Shown here: positions 1-8,205 of the stretch, in pieces
Layout of the letters: each line of letters opens with the position of its first letter
Numbering within the stretch: the first letter of the stretch is position 1
Assembly (NCBI RefSeq): GCF_010669305.1
Contig: NZ_CP048649.1
Location: 1,488,001-1,552,000, forward strand
DNA: 64,000 nt
Reading direction: 5' to 3'
Source of the DNA: Aminipila butyrica
Lineage (GTDB): Bacteria > Bacillota > Clostridia > Peptostreptococcales > Anaerovoracaceae
Notes under the pieces: generated by a model
Seen by the model: only the letters and a program-made list of their open reading frames with translations
The model's database searches: none
What the model was told of the DNA's origin: nothing
Position numbers and translations under genes: made by a program

Positions 1-939
1 ATGAGCGAGAGCTTTAAGCAGCTGAACATCCAAACGGCGGATCAGGATATCCAGGTACTGGCGGCCAAGCCGGAAAATCCTAAAGTCATTCGCAGAAACA
101 CAGAAAAGCGGCAGGTGAAAAATTTATCTCACAACAAAGAAAAAAAGTATATTATTCCTGAGAAAACCCCTTGTGAATTTTTGATTAAATTAGGGGTTAT
201 GGGGCCTGACGGTGAAGTTTTTCAGAAGCATTACGCTAAGTTTCGGCAAATTAACCGCTACTTGGAAATCGTAGCGGATGTGATGGAGCATCTGCCTGAA
301 AAAGCAGGAAAGCCCTTGAAGATTATTGACTTTGGCTGCGGAAAATCTTATTTAACCTTTGCTCTGTATCATTATCTGAAGATTATGGAAGGGAGAGAGG
401 TGGAGATCATCGGGCTGGATTTAAAGGAAGACGTCATTGACTTCTGCAATAAAACTGCCAGAGAATTAGGCTACCGGGAGCTGACGTTTTTGAAAGGGGA
501 TATCGCCGACTATACCAGCGATCATGCGGACATGGTGGTGACCCTTCACGCCTGCGACACGGCTACGGATTTCGCGCTGATCAATGCGGTGGCGTGGCAG
601 GCTAAGGTCATCCTTTCTGTTCCCTGCTGCCAGCACCAACTGTTCAACCAGATTAAGAGCCCCTTGCACCAACCGATGTACAAGCATGGAATTCTCAAAG
701 ACCGGTTTACAGAGCTGCTGACCGACGGACTGCGGGGGCTGAAGCTGGAGGCCTGTGGCTATCAGGTGGCCATGATTGAGTTTACCAGTCTGGAACACAC
801 CGCTAAAAATATCATGATTCGAGCGGTGAAAAGTGAAAAAGCTGCAAAGGCGGGCGTGATGGAAAAGGCCCAGGTTGAATATGAAGCCTTAAAAGGGTAT
901 TACCAGGTGGACCCCGCCATTGACAGTATGAAAGGATAA
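1..939 (+). CDS. SAM-dependent methyltransferase, RNA-methyltransferase-like (5' context not visible)
   Basis: A class I S-adenosylmethionine-dependent methyltransferase. The SAM-binding loop is DFGCGKSYL at residues 110-118, followed by an acidic strand end (GLDLKED, about 138-144). A THACDTAT-like segment (about 181-188) and a VPCCQHQ motif (207-213) are typical of a family annotated as Methyltransf_32-like. The substrate cannot be read from the sequence; RNA is a guess from family resemblance. The ATG is the first base of the window, so no ribosome binding site can be seen and the true gene may begin upstream: relatives I recall have a longer N-terminal region. The next gene, typA, is 336 bp away with its own promoter, so the two are probably not co-transcribed. 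Confidence 0.75.
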   Translation: MSESFKQLNIQTADQDIQVLAAKPENPKVIRRNTEKRQVKNLSHNKEKKYIIPEKTPCEFLIKLGVMGPDGEVFQKHYAKFRQINRYLEIVADVMEHLPEKAGKPLKIIDFGCGKSYLTFALYHYLKIMEGREVEIIGLDLKEDVIDFCNKTARELGYRELTFLKGDIADYTSDHADMVVTLHACDTATDFALINAVAWQAKVILSVPCCQHQLFNQIKSPLHQPMYKHGILKDRFTELLTDGLRGLKLEACGYQVAMIEFTSLEHTAKNIMIRAVKSEKAAKAGVMEKAQVEYEALKGYYQVDPAIDSMKG

Positions 940-1275
940 AAATCAACCCTCAATTCGTGGACAGTGAGGGCTGCTGCCTGCTTTCTTCAAATTCTGCGAT
1001 TTTTTGCATATAATTGTTGAAATTCTCTATTATTATGGTATAATATTAAGGTTCGAGATATGAGAGGTTACATTTTATGTAAAATGTGGAACTTAATTCA
1101 TGAGTTCCTTTCATTATAGATCAATCTGTTTTCTTATTTAAATAAGGTTAAATACCTTTAGACTTGGTGACGTTGCTGGAAGGAAAATAGTATTGAAGGA
1201 ATACCGAATTAAAACTGTTTTTTATTTGGCGTTCGAATAAAGCGGTATAGGAAAGAAAAGAAAGTAGGATCAATT
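940..1275 (+). other. typA upstream region with two small hairpins
   Basis: This 336 bp gap holds a sigma-A-like promoter at 1017-1044 and then about 230 nt of AT-rich untranslated leader. Two hairpin-capable repeats lie next to each other shortly after the predicted start: ACATTTTA/TAAAATGT (1070-1077 and 1080-1087) and GGAACT/AGTTCC (1088-1093 and 1103-1108). No known riboswitch was recognised. No ORF with a ribosome binding site was seen here. Confidence 0.5.
1017..1044 (+). promoter_or_regulatory. sigma-A-type promoter for typA
   Basis: TTGAAA (1017-1022) and a perfect TATAAT (1039-1044) are separated by 16 bp. An alternative -35, TTGTTG at 1014-1019, would give a 19 bp spacer. The typA start lies about 230 bp downstream, so the transcript has a long leader. 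Confidence 0.65.
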
Positions 1276-3147
1276 ATGGCAGACAAACAAAAAATTATCA
1301 ACATAGCGGTTATCGCCCACGTCGATGCCGGAAAATCTACTCTGGTAGATGCGTTTTTAAATCAGAGTGGTGTTTTTCGAGCAAATGAAGAGGTCGTAGA
1401 CTGTGTTATGGATAGTGACGACATTGAACGGGAACGGGGAATTACCATTTATTCCAAGAACTGTTCTGTTATGCACGGAGATGTGAAAATCAATATTGTG
1501 GACACACCGGGCCATGCAGACTTTTCCTCAGAGGTAGAGCGGATTATGAAAACCGTGGATACGGTAATTCTGCTGGTGGATTCCAGTGAAGGTCCGATGC
1601 CTCAGACTCGTTTTGTGCTCAACAAGTCTCTGGAGCAGGGCTTAAACCCGATTTTGTTGATTAACAAAATCGACAAGCGAGATGCCCGTATTGAAGAGGT
1701 CGTGGATGAGGTTTATGAGTTGTTCATGGATTTAAATGCCAATGACACCCAGTTGGATTTCCCTATTCTTTACGGTATTGCCAGACAGGGTATCGTGGTT
1801 TACGACCCATCTGATGTGGCTGACGTAGAGGTGGAAGTAGCTGAGAAAAAGGTGGACAAGAACACCCAGGGTATGACGGGCAAGGATATTACCCCATTAT
1901 TTGAGACCATCGTCAAGCACGTGGCGCTCTACCCAGACCTGCGGGAGGAACCATTGCAGATGCAGATTTCTTCCTTGGGGTATGACGATTACATCGGTCG
2001 GTTGGGTATCGGCCGCGTAACAAAGGGAAAGATTCGCACGGGACAGACGGTAGCTGTAGCGAAAGCTGACGGGAGCATCGTATCCCGCAAGGTGAATCAG
2101 GCTTTCGTATACCGTGGCTTGAAGCGGATGCCAGTAGATGAAGCGGAATGCGGCGATATCGTCGTGGTGTCCGGTATTGCTGACATTTCTATCGGTGAGA
2201 CCATCTGCGACAGCAGCAACCCACAGCCGATGGAGATGATTCATATTGAAGAACCTACCTTGTCCATGAACTTCATGGTCAACAAGTCGCCTTTTGCCGG
2301 AAAGGTTGGGAAGTTCGTCACTTCAAGACATATTAAGGAAAGATTAGAAAAAGAGCTGGAAGTCAACGTTGGGCTATTAGTGGAACCTACGGATTCCACT
2401 GACGTGTTCAAGGTGTCGGGCAGAGGCGAGCTGCATCTGTCCATTCTCATTGAAAATATGAGACGAGAAGGCTATGAACTGGCTGTGTCTAAGCCGGAGG
2501 TTATCATGCATCGGGACGAGCGGGGCAAGAAGCAGGAGCCGGTAGAGGAAGTGGTTCTCTCCGTGCCGGATGAATATTCCGGCAGTGTTATTTCCAAGCT
2601 GAACGTGCGAAAAGGCATCATGACGGAAATGTCCGGGGATAACGGGTACTCCAAGCTGGTATATCTGGTACCTACCAGAGGTTTGCTTGGCTATCGGAGT
2701 GAGTTTATCAATGATACTCATGGCGAAGGCACCATGGTAAGACGTTTCCACAGCTTTGATGAATACAAGGGGGAAATACCTCAGCGGACTAACGGCGTGG
2801 CTGTCGCTCAGGAAGAAGGAACTTGTACGGGATATGCCCTGTTCAACATTCAGGAGCGGGTGCAGATGTTCGTGGAACCGGGCACCAAGGTGTATGAAGG
2901 CATGATTGTCGGCATGAACAGCAGAAATGAAGATATGATTGTAAATCCGTGTAAGGCCAAGAAGGCCACTAATATGCGGGCTGCCGGCAGTGATGATGCG
3001 GTAAAGCTTTCTCCGCCGAGAACCTTCACCCTGGAAGAAGCACTGGAATTTGTCAATGATGACGAATTGGTAGAGGTCGTACCGGATGATGTCCGGCTGC
3101 GGAAAAAGCTGTTAAAAGAATTAGATCGGCGCCGGTCCGGCAGATAA
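1276..3147 (+). CDS. typA: Translational GTPase TypA/BipA
   Basis: Ribosome-associated GTPase of the EF-G/LepA superfamily, involved in ribosome assembly and stress or low-temperature adaptation. The P-loop AHVDAGKST (about residues 14-22), the switch region RERGITI, the G3 motif DTPGHADF and the G4 motif NKID are all present. The EF-G-like domain II and the domain III/V region follow, including the GRGELHLSILIENMRREG stretch and the TypA-specific C-terminal domain (VPTRGLLGYRSEF). The length of 623 aa is full for the family. The start has only a weak purine-rich ribosome binding site (AGTAGGAT). It is a monocistronic unit, flanked by its own promoter and two downstream terminators. Confidence 0.97.
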   Translation: MADKQKIINIAVIAHVDAGKSTLVDAFLNQSGVFRANEEVVDCVMDSDDIERERGITIYSKNCSVMHGDVKINIVDTPGHADFSSEVERIMKTVDTVILLVDSSEGPMPQTRFVLNKSLEQGLNPILLINKIDKRDARIEEVVDEVYELFMDLNANDTQLDFPILYGIARQGIVVYDPSDVADVEVEVAEKKVDKNTQGMTGKDITPLFETIVKHVALYPDLREEPLQMQISSLGYDDYIGRLGIGRVTKGKIRTGQTVAVAKADGSIVSRKVNQAFVYRGLKRMPVDEAECGDIVVVSGIADISIGETICDSSNPQPMEMIHIEEPTLSMNFMVNKSPFAGKVGKFVTSRHIKERLEKELEVNVGLLVEPTDSTDVFKVSGRGELHLSILIENMRREGYELAVSKPEVIMHRDERGKKQEPVEEVVLSVPDEYSGSVISKLNVRKGIMTEMSGDNGYSKLVYLVPTRGLLGYRSEFINDTHGEGTMVRRFHSFDEYKGEIPQRTNGVAVAQEEGTCTGYALFNIQERVQMFVEPGTKVYEGMIVGMNSRNEDMIVNPCKAKKATNMRAAGSDDAVKLSPPRTFTLEEALEFVNDDELVEVVPDDVRLRKKLLKELDRRRSGR

Positions 3148-3167
3148 GGGCCAGCACGTAAGTCTAC

Positions 3168-3212
3168 AAAAGGACTGAATTCTATGTAATGTAGGATTCG
3201 GTCCTTTTAATC
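3168..3212 (+). terminator. Rho-independent terminator after typA
   Basis: An imperfect hairpin begins AAAAGGACTGAAT (3168-3180) and closes with GATTCGGTCCTTTT (3195-3208). T-G wobbles replace two pairs, and a short T-run follows. It lies 21 bp past the typA stop. Confidence 0.75.
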
Positions 3213-3230
3213 TAAACCAATAGTAATCGA

Positions 3231-3268
3231 AACAAAAAGATCTCCAATCAAATGGAGATCTTTTTGTT
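3231..3268. terminator. Second, bidirectional terminator
   Basis: A perfect 16 bp inverted repeat (3231-3246 and 3253-3268) has a 6-nt loop (ATCAAA). The arms start with A-runs and end with T-runs, so it can terminate in either direction. It isolates typA from the surface-polysaccharide locus that follows. Confidence 0.85.
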
Positions 3269-3475
3269 CGCTTGAAAGGAGAATAATACCAAATTTATGC
3301 TGTTATACTTTGTTGGAAATGTAATATATGTGCAAATTTAATTAAAATCTGATAATAATTTACCAAATATTACATTTAAACAACAATCTATTACATAATG
3401 TCACAACATAAATATATTATCTGTTAGACTTTTATTATCTAAGAGTCAGCGAAATAGATACATAGAAGGAGATAC
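3269..3475 (+). other. AT-rich regulatory region upstream of the LytTR gene
   Basis: About 200 bp of very AT-rich sequence between terminator and regulator gene. It holds an imperfect inverted repeat: TTGTTG-AAATGTAATAT (3310-3327) and its reverse complement at 3367-3386, with the halves separated by 1 and 3 bases. A partial third copy, TTACAT followed by ACAACA, lies at 3391-3408. No convincing -35/-10 pair was found, which would fit an activator-dependent promoter. LytTR proteins commonly bind paired direct repeats in AT-rich DNA, but these repeats do not clearly match the described LytTR consensus. Confidence 0.35.
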
Positions 3476-4222
3476 ATGATGTTTGCGGTGCTTGTCTGCG
3501 ATATAAACAAAGATACAGCTTGGTTGATTAAGCAAAAAGCAATACAGTGGTGTAAACAAAATATAAAGTTCATTAAGGTATTTGATAAGGAAGAACAAAT
3601 TTTGAGCTATATAGAAGATAACAAAGAGCAAAAAAATATTATCTTCATAGATATTACTTTTAGTTTAAATAATGGGATTCAGATAGCCGGGAAAATAAAG
3701 CAAATACAAAAGAGTTCTGCTATTATTTTTATGTCAGATGAAAAGAGGTATGATTCAAATATTTATAATGTTGAACATATTTATTTTATAAAAAAGCCTT
3801 TAGATGGTAAAAGCGTAAAAAATGCACTTGTTAAAGCAGCGGATTATATTGAAAAAAATAGCAAGAAATTCCTTACAGCTATCACAAAAACAGAAGTAGT
3901 AATGATACCAATAAAAGAAATCATTCTTATAGAAAAGGAGAAGAGGAAGGTTCATGTGTTGGATAAAAATGGAATAAACGTATCTTTCTATAGCAGTTTT
4001 GAAGAGATTGAAAATCAGTTAAATGCTAATTTTTACAGATGCCACAATAGCTACATTGTAAACTTACATGAAATTGCTGCTATTGATTCTAAAACGATTC
4101 AAATGAACAATGGGATATGTGTACCAGTGAGCAGAGCTCATGTAAAAGAAATAAAAAGTTTAGCGATTACTATCCACTCAAATAAAAAACCGGATGAAAT
4201 GAGTGGTTATTCTTTCGGTTAA
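3476..4222 (+). CDS. Response regulator with LytTR DNA-binding domain (LytR/AlgR/AgrA family)
   Basis: Two-domain transcriptional regulator of 248 aa. The N-terminal receiver domain has acidic D9, the predicted phospho-acceptor D59 in FIDIT, and the conserved K107-P108 near its end. The C-terminal LytTR domain (about residues 130-235) contains the typical pattern IPIKEIILIEKEKRKV, FYRCHNSYIVNL and VPVSRAHVKEI. No histidine kinase gene is adjacent, so it is an orphan in this window. AAGGAGA lies at 3466-3472 and two tandem ATG codons (3476 and 3479) could serve; the second has better spacing. The gene stands 69 bp before the first SLH-protein gene, so control of the surface locus is a reasonable inference. 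Confidence 0.85.
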   Translation: MMFAVLVCDINKDTAWLIKQKAIQWCKQNIKFIKVFDKEEQILSYIEDNKEQKNIIFIDITFSLNNGIQIAGKIKQIQKSSAIIFMSDEKRYDSNIYNVEHIYFIKKPLDGKSVKNALVKAADYIEKNSKKFLTAITKTEVVMIPIKEIILIEKEKRKVHVLDKNGINVSFYSSFEEIENQLNANFYRCHNSYIVNLHEIAAIDSKTIQMNNGICVPVSRAHVKEIKSLAITIHSNKKPDEMSGYSFG

Positions 4223-4291
4223 ATATATGTTTTATATATTTAAACATACAATGAGAAAATTGTTTTTATTTTAAAAGGAGGAGATTAAGAA

Positions 4292-6313
4292 ATGACAAGA
4301 AAAGTATTTGCGCTTCTCATGGCTGTAATGATGACATGTTGCTATATGCCCGCTATGGCTTTTGCTGAAACAAATGAGATGGCAACCAAAGCCCCAGATA
4401 CAAAATTTGTGGACATGCCAAGTGATTGGTCTGCAGCAGCGATTGAGAATGCAGTAGCAAACGGATTAATCAAAGGGTATGAAGGAGCAGATGGCTTGTA
4501 TATCAAGCCAAACGGTACACTGACAAGGGCTGAAATGGCTACTGTAGTAAACAGAGCTTTTGGGGCTCAGGAAAAGGCTTCTTTAAGCGGAGCCAATGAC
4601 ATCGTCTCAGGCGCATGGTATGAAGCTGAAATGGCCAAGGCTGTTCAGATGGGTACCATGAAGAAAGACGGTCAGATGAGACCAAATGCAAATATTACCA
4701 GACAAGAAGCCTGCACTATCTTAGCAAGAGCTTTTAAAATGCAAAGTTCTGATTCTACATATGCTGCTTTAAACGGTTTTTCTGACAAGAACAGTGTGGC
4801 AGCATGGGCACAGGACAGCATGTCTGTACTGGCTGAAAAGGGATATGTATCCGGAGCAAACGGTGCATTAAATCCTGCTACAAACATGACCAGAGCAGAG
4901 TTTGCTAAAATCATGGACAACATGGTTAAACAGTACATCACATCTGCTGGAACAGTTGAAACCGTAGCTGCTGCTGGAAACGTAATGGTCAATGTACCTG
5001 GTGTTACACTGAAAAATGTAACGATAAACGGCAACTTAATCATCGGTGACGGCGTAGGCAGCGGTGATTGTACGTTAGATGGTGTAAAGGTCACTGGTGA
5101 AACGATTGTCAGAGGCGGTGGTGTGAATTCCATCATCATCAAGGGTGGCAGCAGTCTGGGAACTGTCGTTGTCGCTAAAGTCACTGGCAACGTAAGAGTG
5201 GCTGTTGAAGGAGATGCTAAGGTCAGCGTAATCGTTGTTGCTGATGGTAAGGATGACGTAAAAATCGAAGGTAAAGTCGGCACATTAAAGGTTGAGGCAG
5301 AGACGCCGGTAGTTATCCAAAAAGCAGACGTTGCAACAGTTCGATTGACAGCAGCAAATGCAACAGTAACGGTTGATAAAGATGCAACGGTTACAAACCT
5401 GAAAGTCGAAGCAGCAAAAGCAGCTTTAAACATCAAGGGTACAGTCAGCACAGTATCCGTTGCCAAAGATGCAACTGGTGCGAAGATCACCATTGCAAAA
5501 GAGGCTAAAGTAAATACTTTAGAAGCAAATGCAAACGTAACTACAAGCGGTGAAGGAAAACCTGAAAACACAACAGGAACCGGCACGGTAACAACAGATA
5601 ACGGTAAAATCACACCAGCAACGCCTAGCACCGGCGGTGGTGGTGGTGGCGGTGGCGGATCCACACCGACACCTACCCCTACCCCAGCTAAGTACAGTCT
5701 GACCATAGGTAATGAAAAGACACAGGTTACGACACAGATTACAGACTTGGTTACTCGTTCAGATGCTCAATTGGCAACCGGAAATTATGTAAACTTTACA
5801 AAGGCCCTGATTACTTTTGCCAATTCGAAGGATTTGCCTTCACAGAAGGCTAAGCTAGAAGCCATGCTGTCAGAATCAAATACAGAAAAATTTGCTTTTG
5901 AGACAGTGGACAATGTAAGCCTAAAAAATGCTTATAAGAAGTTTGCAGAGACTAAGAAAATTGATGAGTTACAAGCGCTGTTACTAGCTACGGCTGCTGT
6001 ATTGGATCAGCCAACTTCTGACAAGGAGAAAATCACAACAGAGTATGCAGAACTTGTGGCAGCCCTGGAAGGTAAGGCCTTTATAACAAGCTATAATGGC
6101 AAGACTGGAACTTTAAACAAGATTACTGTTACAACAGGCAGCAAATCTTACAACCTATATGCTAAAGATGGCGGCGCAAAAGAAGATGGTTTTGTTAATG
6201 CTGTATATGGCAAGAAATTAACTGAGGTTATTGGCAATAAGGCAGAGATTAAAGTAGAGGTAAAAGTAGAAGAAAAAACTAAAACTTACACTGCTACAAT
6301 AGAAAAGATTTAA
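4292..6313 (+). CDS. Secreted SLH-domain surface protein with beta-repeat region
   Basis: Cell-surface protein of 673 aa. A Sec signal peptide ends near AMAFA (about residue 25). Three SLH domains follow (about residues 37-90, 97-150 and 158-215), each with a TRAE/TRQE-type motif (LTRAEMA, ITRQEAC, MTRAEFA). SLH domains bind pyruvylated wall polymer, and CsaB, the pyruvylating enzyme, is encoded near 45.6 kb. Residues about 220-430 are short Val/Thr/Lys-rich beta-type repeats. A nine-Gly stretch and a TPTPTPTP segment form a linker, then a roughly 220 aa C-terminal domain of unknown function. AAGGAGGAG precedes the ATG. A hairpin terminator follows. Confidence 0.9.
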   Translation: MTRKVFALLMAVMMTCCYMPAMAFAETNEMATKAPDTKFVDMPSDWSAAAIENAVANGLIKGYEGADGLYIKPNGTLTRAEMATVVNRAFGAQEKASLSGANDIVSGAWYEAEMAKAVQMGTMKKDGQMRPNANITRQEACTILARAFKMQSSDSTYAALNGFSDKNSVAAWAQDSMSVLAEKGYVSGANGALNPATNMTRAEFAKIMDNMVKQYITSAGTVETVAAAGNVMVNVPGVTLKNVTINGNLIIGDGVGSGDCTLDGVKVTGETIVRGGGVNSIIIKGGSSLGTVVVAKVTGNVRVAVEGDAKVSVIVVADGKDDVKIEGKVGTLKVEAETPVVIQKADVATVRLTAANATVTVDKDATVTNLKVEAAKAALNIKGTVSTVSVAKDATGAKITIAKEAKVNTLEANANVTTSGEGKPENTTGTGTVTTDNGKITPATPSTGGGGGGGGGSTPTPTPTPAKYSLTIGNEKTQVTTQITDLVTRSDAQLATGNYVNFTKALITFANSKDLPSQKAKLEAMLSESNTEKFAFETVDNVSLKNAYKKFAETKKIDELQALLLATAAVLDQPTSDKEKITTEYAELVAALEGKAFITSYNGKTGTLNKITVTTGSKSYNLYAKDGGAKEDGFVNAVYGKKLTEVIGNKAEIKVEVKVEEKTKTYTATIEKI

Positions 6314-6360
6314 AATCAGAGACATAACCCAACGTGCTCAAGCACAGAGAACACTCAGAT

Positions 6361-6402
6361 ACATATGCAGGCAGGTTTTAAGCCCTGGCTGCATATGTTT
6401 TG
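6361..6402 (+). terminator. Hairpin terminator after the first SLH gene
   Basis: A perfect 10 bp stem, ACATATGCAG (6361-6370) with CTGCATATGT (6389-6398), is extended by inner pairing and followed by a four-T run. It separates the two SLH genes, although partial read-through is likely because the T-run is short. Confidence 0.6.
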
Positions 6403-6453
6403 GGTAAAAAATAAAATAAATATATTAAAAAGGGAAAGCATGTGGAGGCAAGT

Positions 6454-7488
6454 ATGAAGATAAGTAAAATGATAGCAATGGGGTTGGCATTAACCGTATT
6501 CGGTACGACTAACGTGTTTGCCTTTACAGATATCACAGCAGATAGTGAATTGTCAAAGGCTGTAAAGTTAATGGCAGATTATAAAATCGTAAATGGCTAT
6601 GAAGACGGCTCGTTTAAGCCGCAAAAAGAAGTTACTCGAGCAGAGTTTGTAAAAATGACAAATAAGCTCTTCTCCTACAAAGAAAAAGCTGTATCGGAGA
6701 GCTTTAATGATGTCAATAAAACAGACTGGTTTTATGAAGATATCTTAAAAGCTGTAAATGAAGGGTACATATTAGGTTATGCAGATAGTACCTTTAAACC
6801 AAATGATACCGTTACAACAGAGCAGATTTGTGTTATTTTAGATCGAATTTTAAATTTAGAAAAAACTGTAGCTAAAAAAGATTTAGTTATTCAAGATAAA
6901 GTGTCCGGATGGGCAGCGGACTCGGTAAACAGAGTTATCAGCAGCGGCATTATAAATTTGGACAGAGATGGAAATTTTAAAGCAACCCAGCCGGCCAGCC
7001 GAGGCACGGTGGTTTTGGGTTACGATAAAATTATACAAAAAAAGTTGGTGGTACTTGCCCAAAATGATACGAAAGAGGTGGGCCAGACAGGGAATAATGG
7101 AACTAGTGGCGGAGGGGCTTCTAAACCAGATAAACCCGAAAGTGAAAAGCCTAGTGCTGAAATCATCCAGACCATGAAGCTGGCTTCAACCAATATAAAT
7201 ACAACCGGCGTAAAATATTTAACGACGAATCAGAATAGATCGGATTTAGTGCCTTTTCTGCAAAATATCAGTAGGGAGTTAGATAAATACATCAGCGATT
7301 CGAGCTATGACTTAAAGACAGCCGCCAGCTCAAGTAAAAAGGATTTCAAAAACAGACCAGAAGCGGATCAAAAAATATTGAAAAGTGCTATAAGCGTGAG
7401 CTTCGATATAAGCAATGAGGAAGAGTATAAGGCACTGCAGGAAGCGGCTAAATTTTTTGGTGTAGATATCAATAAGATAAAGGGATAA
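6454..7488 (+). CDS. Second secreted SLH-domain protein
   Basis: Surface protein of about 344 aa. The ATG at 6454 was chosen because GTGGAGG lies 5 nt upstream; a GTG at 6442 in the same frame would add four residues. The signal peptide ends near NVFAF (about residue 23). Two clear SLH domains follow (about 25-80 and 85-140). The first holds GYEDGSFKPQ with VTRAEF, the second GYADSTFKPN with VTTEQI. A third, degenerate SLH-like segment (about 145-195) has ASRGTV instead of TRAE. A Gly/Ser/Lys/Pro-rich linker leads to a C-terminal domain of about 110 aa with no recognised family. It is probably anchored to the same polymer as the larger SLH protein. Confidence 0.88.
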   Translation: MKISKMIAMGLALTVFGTTNVFAFTDITADSELSKAVKLMADYKIVNGYEDGSFKPQKEVTRAEFVKMTNKLFSYKEKAVSESFNDVNKTDWFYEDILKAVNEGYILGYADSTFKPNDTVTTEQICVILDRILNLEKTVAKKDLVIQDKVSGWAADSVNRVISSGIINLDRDGNFKATQPASRGTVVLGYDKIIQKKLVVLAQNDTKEVGQTGNNGTSGGGASKPDKPESEKPSAEIIQTMKLASTNINTTGVKYLTTNQNRSDLVPFLQNISRELDKYISDSSYDLKTAASSSKKDFKNRPEADQKILKSAISVSFDISNEEEYKALQEAAKFFGVDINKIKG

Positions 7489-7524
7489 AGCACTAAGGAA
7501 AACACCACATAGGGGAGAAAGATA

Positions 7525-8193
7525 GTGAAAAAAGTAAAGTGGGCAATATTGATTATAATAAGTATCCTGATTATTTTTGTGCTCGGAGTGCTCTTTTATA
7601 TTTTTGTAGGGGAAAATGCAGATACAAAGGCAACTAAGAAAGAAGTGGAGGGCATGACCAATGCTATTCTTCAGGAAATTGCCTCCAAGTTAGATGACGA
7701 CAATCTGATGGCTGATTCAAATGAGAACAGCACCGATAAAGATATTACTTCACAAGGAATTGAGATGAGTGAGAAGGACGATAAAGGCGGAATCGCACAA
7801 AAGCAGGGCCCCAATATAACGGCTAAAGAAAAGCAAATATTAAGCATTTATGATGCGGCATTTTACGAGCTTCAGGCTTCGGCAAACGGTATCGTAGATG
7901 GATTACTGACAGGCATAAAAAGCGACTATACCGTACTAAAAGACAACAACGAAGCCTCCTTGGATAAAGTGATGATGCTAGGTGCTTCTTATAGCAAAAG
8001 AGCAAATGCCTTGGAAAGCCAAGTGGATTCTTCTGTAAATACCATATTGAGCAAGATGGAAACGGATATGACCAGTCAAGGGATAAGCAGCGATAAAATA
8101 AAGGCGTACAAGCAAGCCTATGAAGCAGAATATGAAATACAGAAAGAAACAAGACGAAATGCTGTCACAAACAAGGCACAAGAGTTTATGTAA
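7525..8193 (+). CDS. Membrane-anchored extracytoplasmic protein of unknown function
   Basis: The family is not recognised. The 222 aa protein has one N-terminal membrane segment (about residues 5-28) after a basic KKVK start, giving a short cytoplasmic tail and an exported body. Residues 30-95 are charged and low in complexity. Residues 100-222 are predicted helical with many Ala, Lys, Gln and Ser. The GTG start at 7525 has AGGGGAG 7 nt upstream. The gene lies 36 bp after the second SLH gene and 12 bp before a Wzz-like gene, so it probably belongs to the same transcript as the glycan export genes. A role as an accessory of polysaccharide chain-length control or export is only inferred from position. 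Confidence 0.7.
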   Translation: MKKVKWAILIIISILIIFVLGVLFYIFVGENADTKATKKEVEGMTNAILQEIASKLDDDNLMADSNENSTDKDITSQGIEMSEKDDKGGIAQKQGPNITAKEKQILSIYDAAFYELQASANGIVDGLLTGIKSDYTVLKDNNEASLDKVMMLGASYSKRANALESQVDSSVNTILSKMETDMTSQGISSDKIKAYKQAYEAEYEIQKETRRNAVTNKAQEFM

Positions 8194-8205
8194 ACGGAGG
8201 AACAC

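Noticed and set aside
5632..5660. GGT-rich tract as possible phase-variable repeat
   Set aside because: The trinucleotide run encodes a Gly linker and changes in its number would keep the frame, so it would not switch expression.
4672..5706. A 344-codon ORF antisense to the first SLH gene
   Set aside because: It mirrors the repetitive Val/Thr/Ala-rich region of the SLH gene, has a Pro run complementary to the Gly linker, and shows no ribosome binding site or recognisable family. It is a by-product of low stop-codon frequency in the repeat region.
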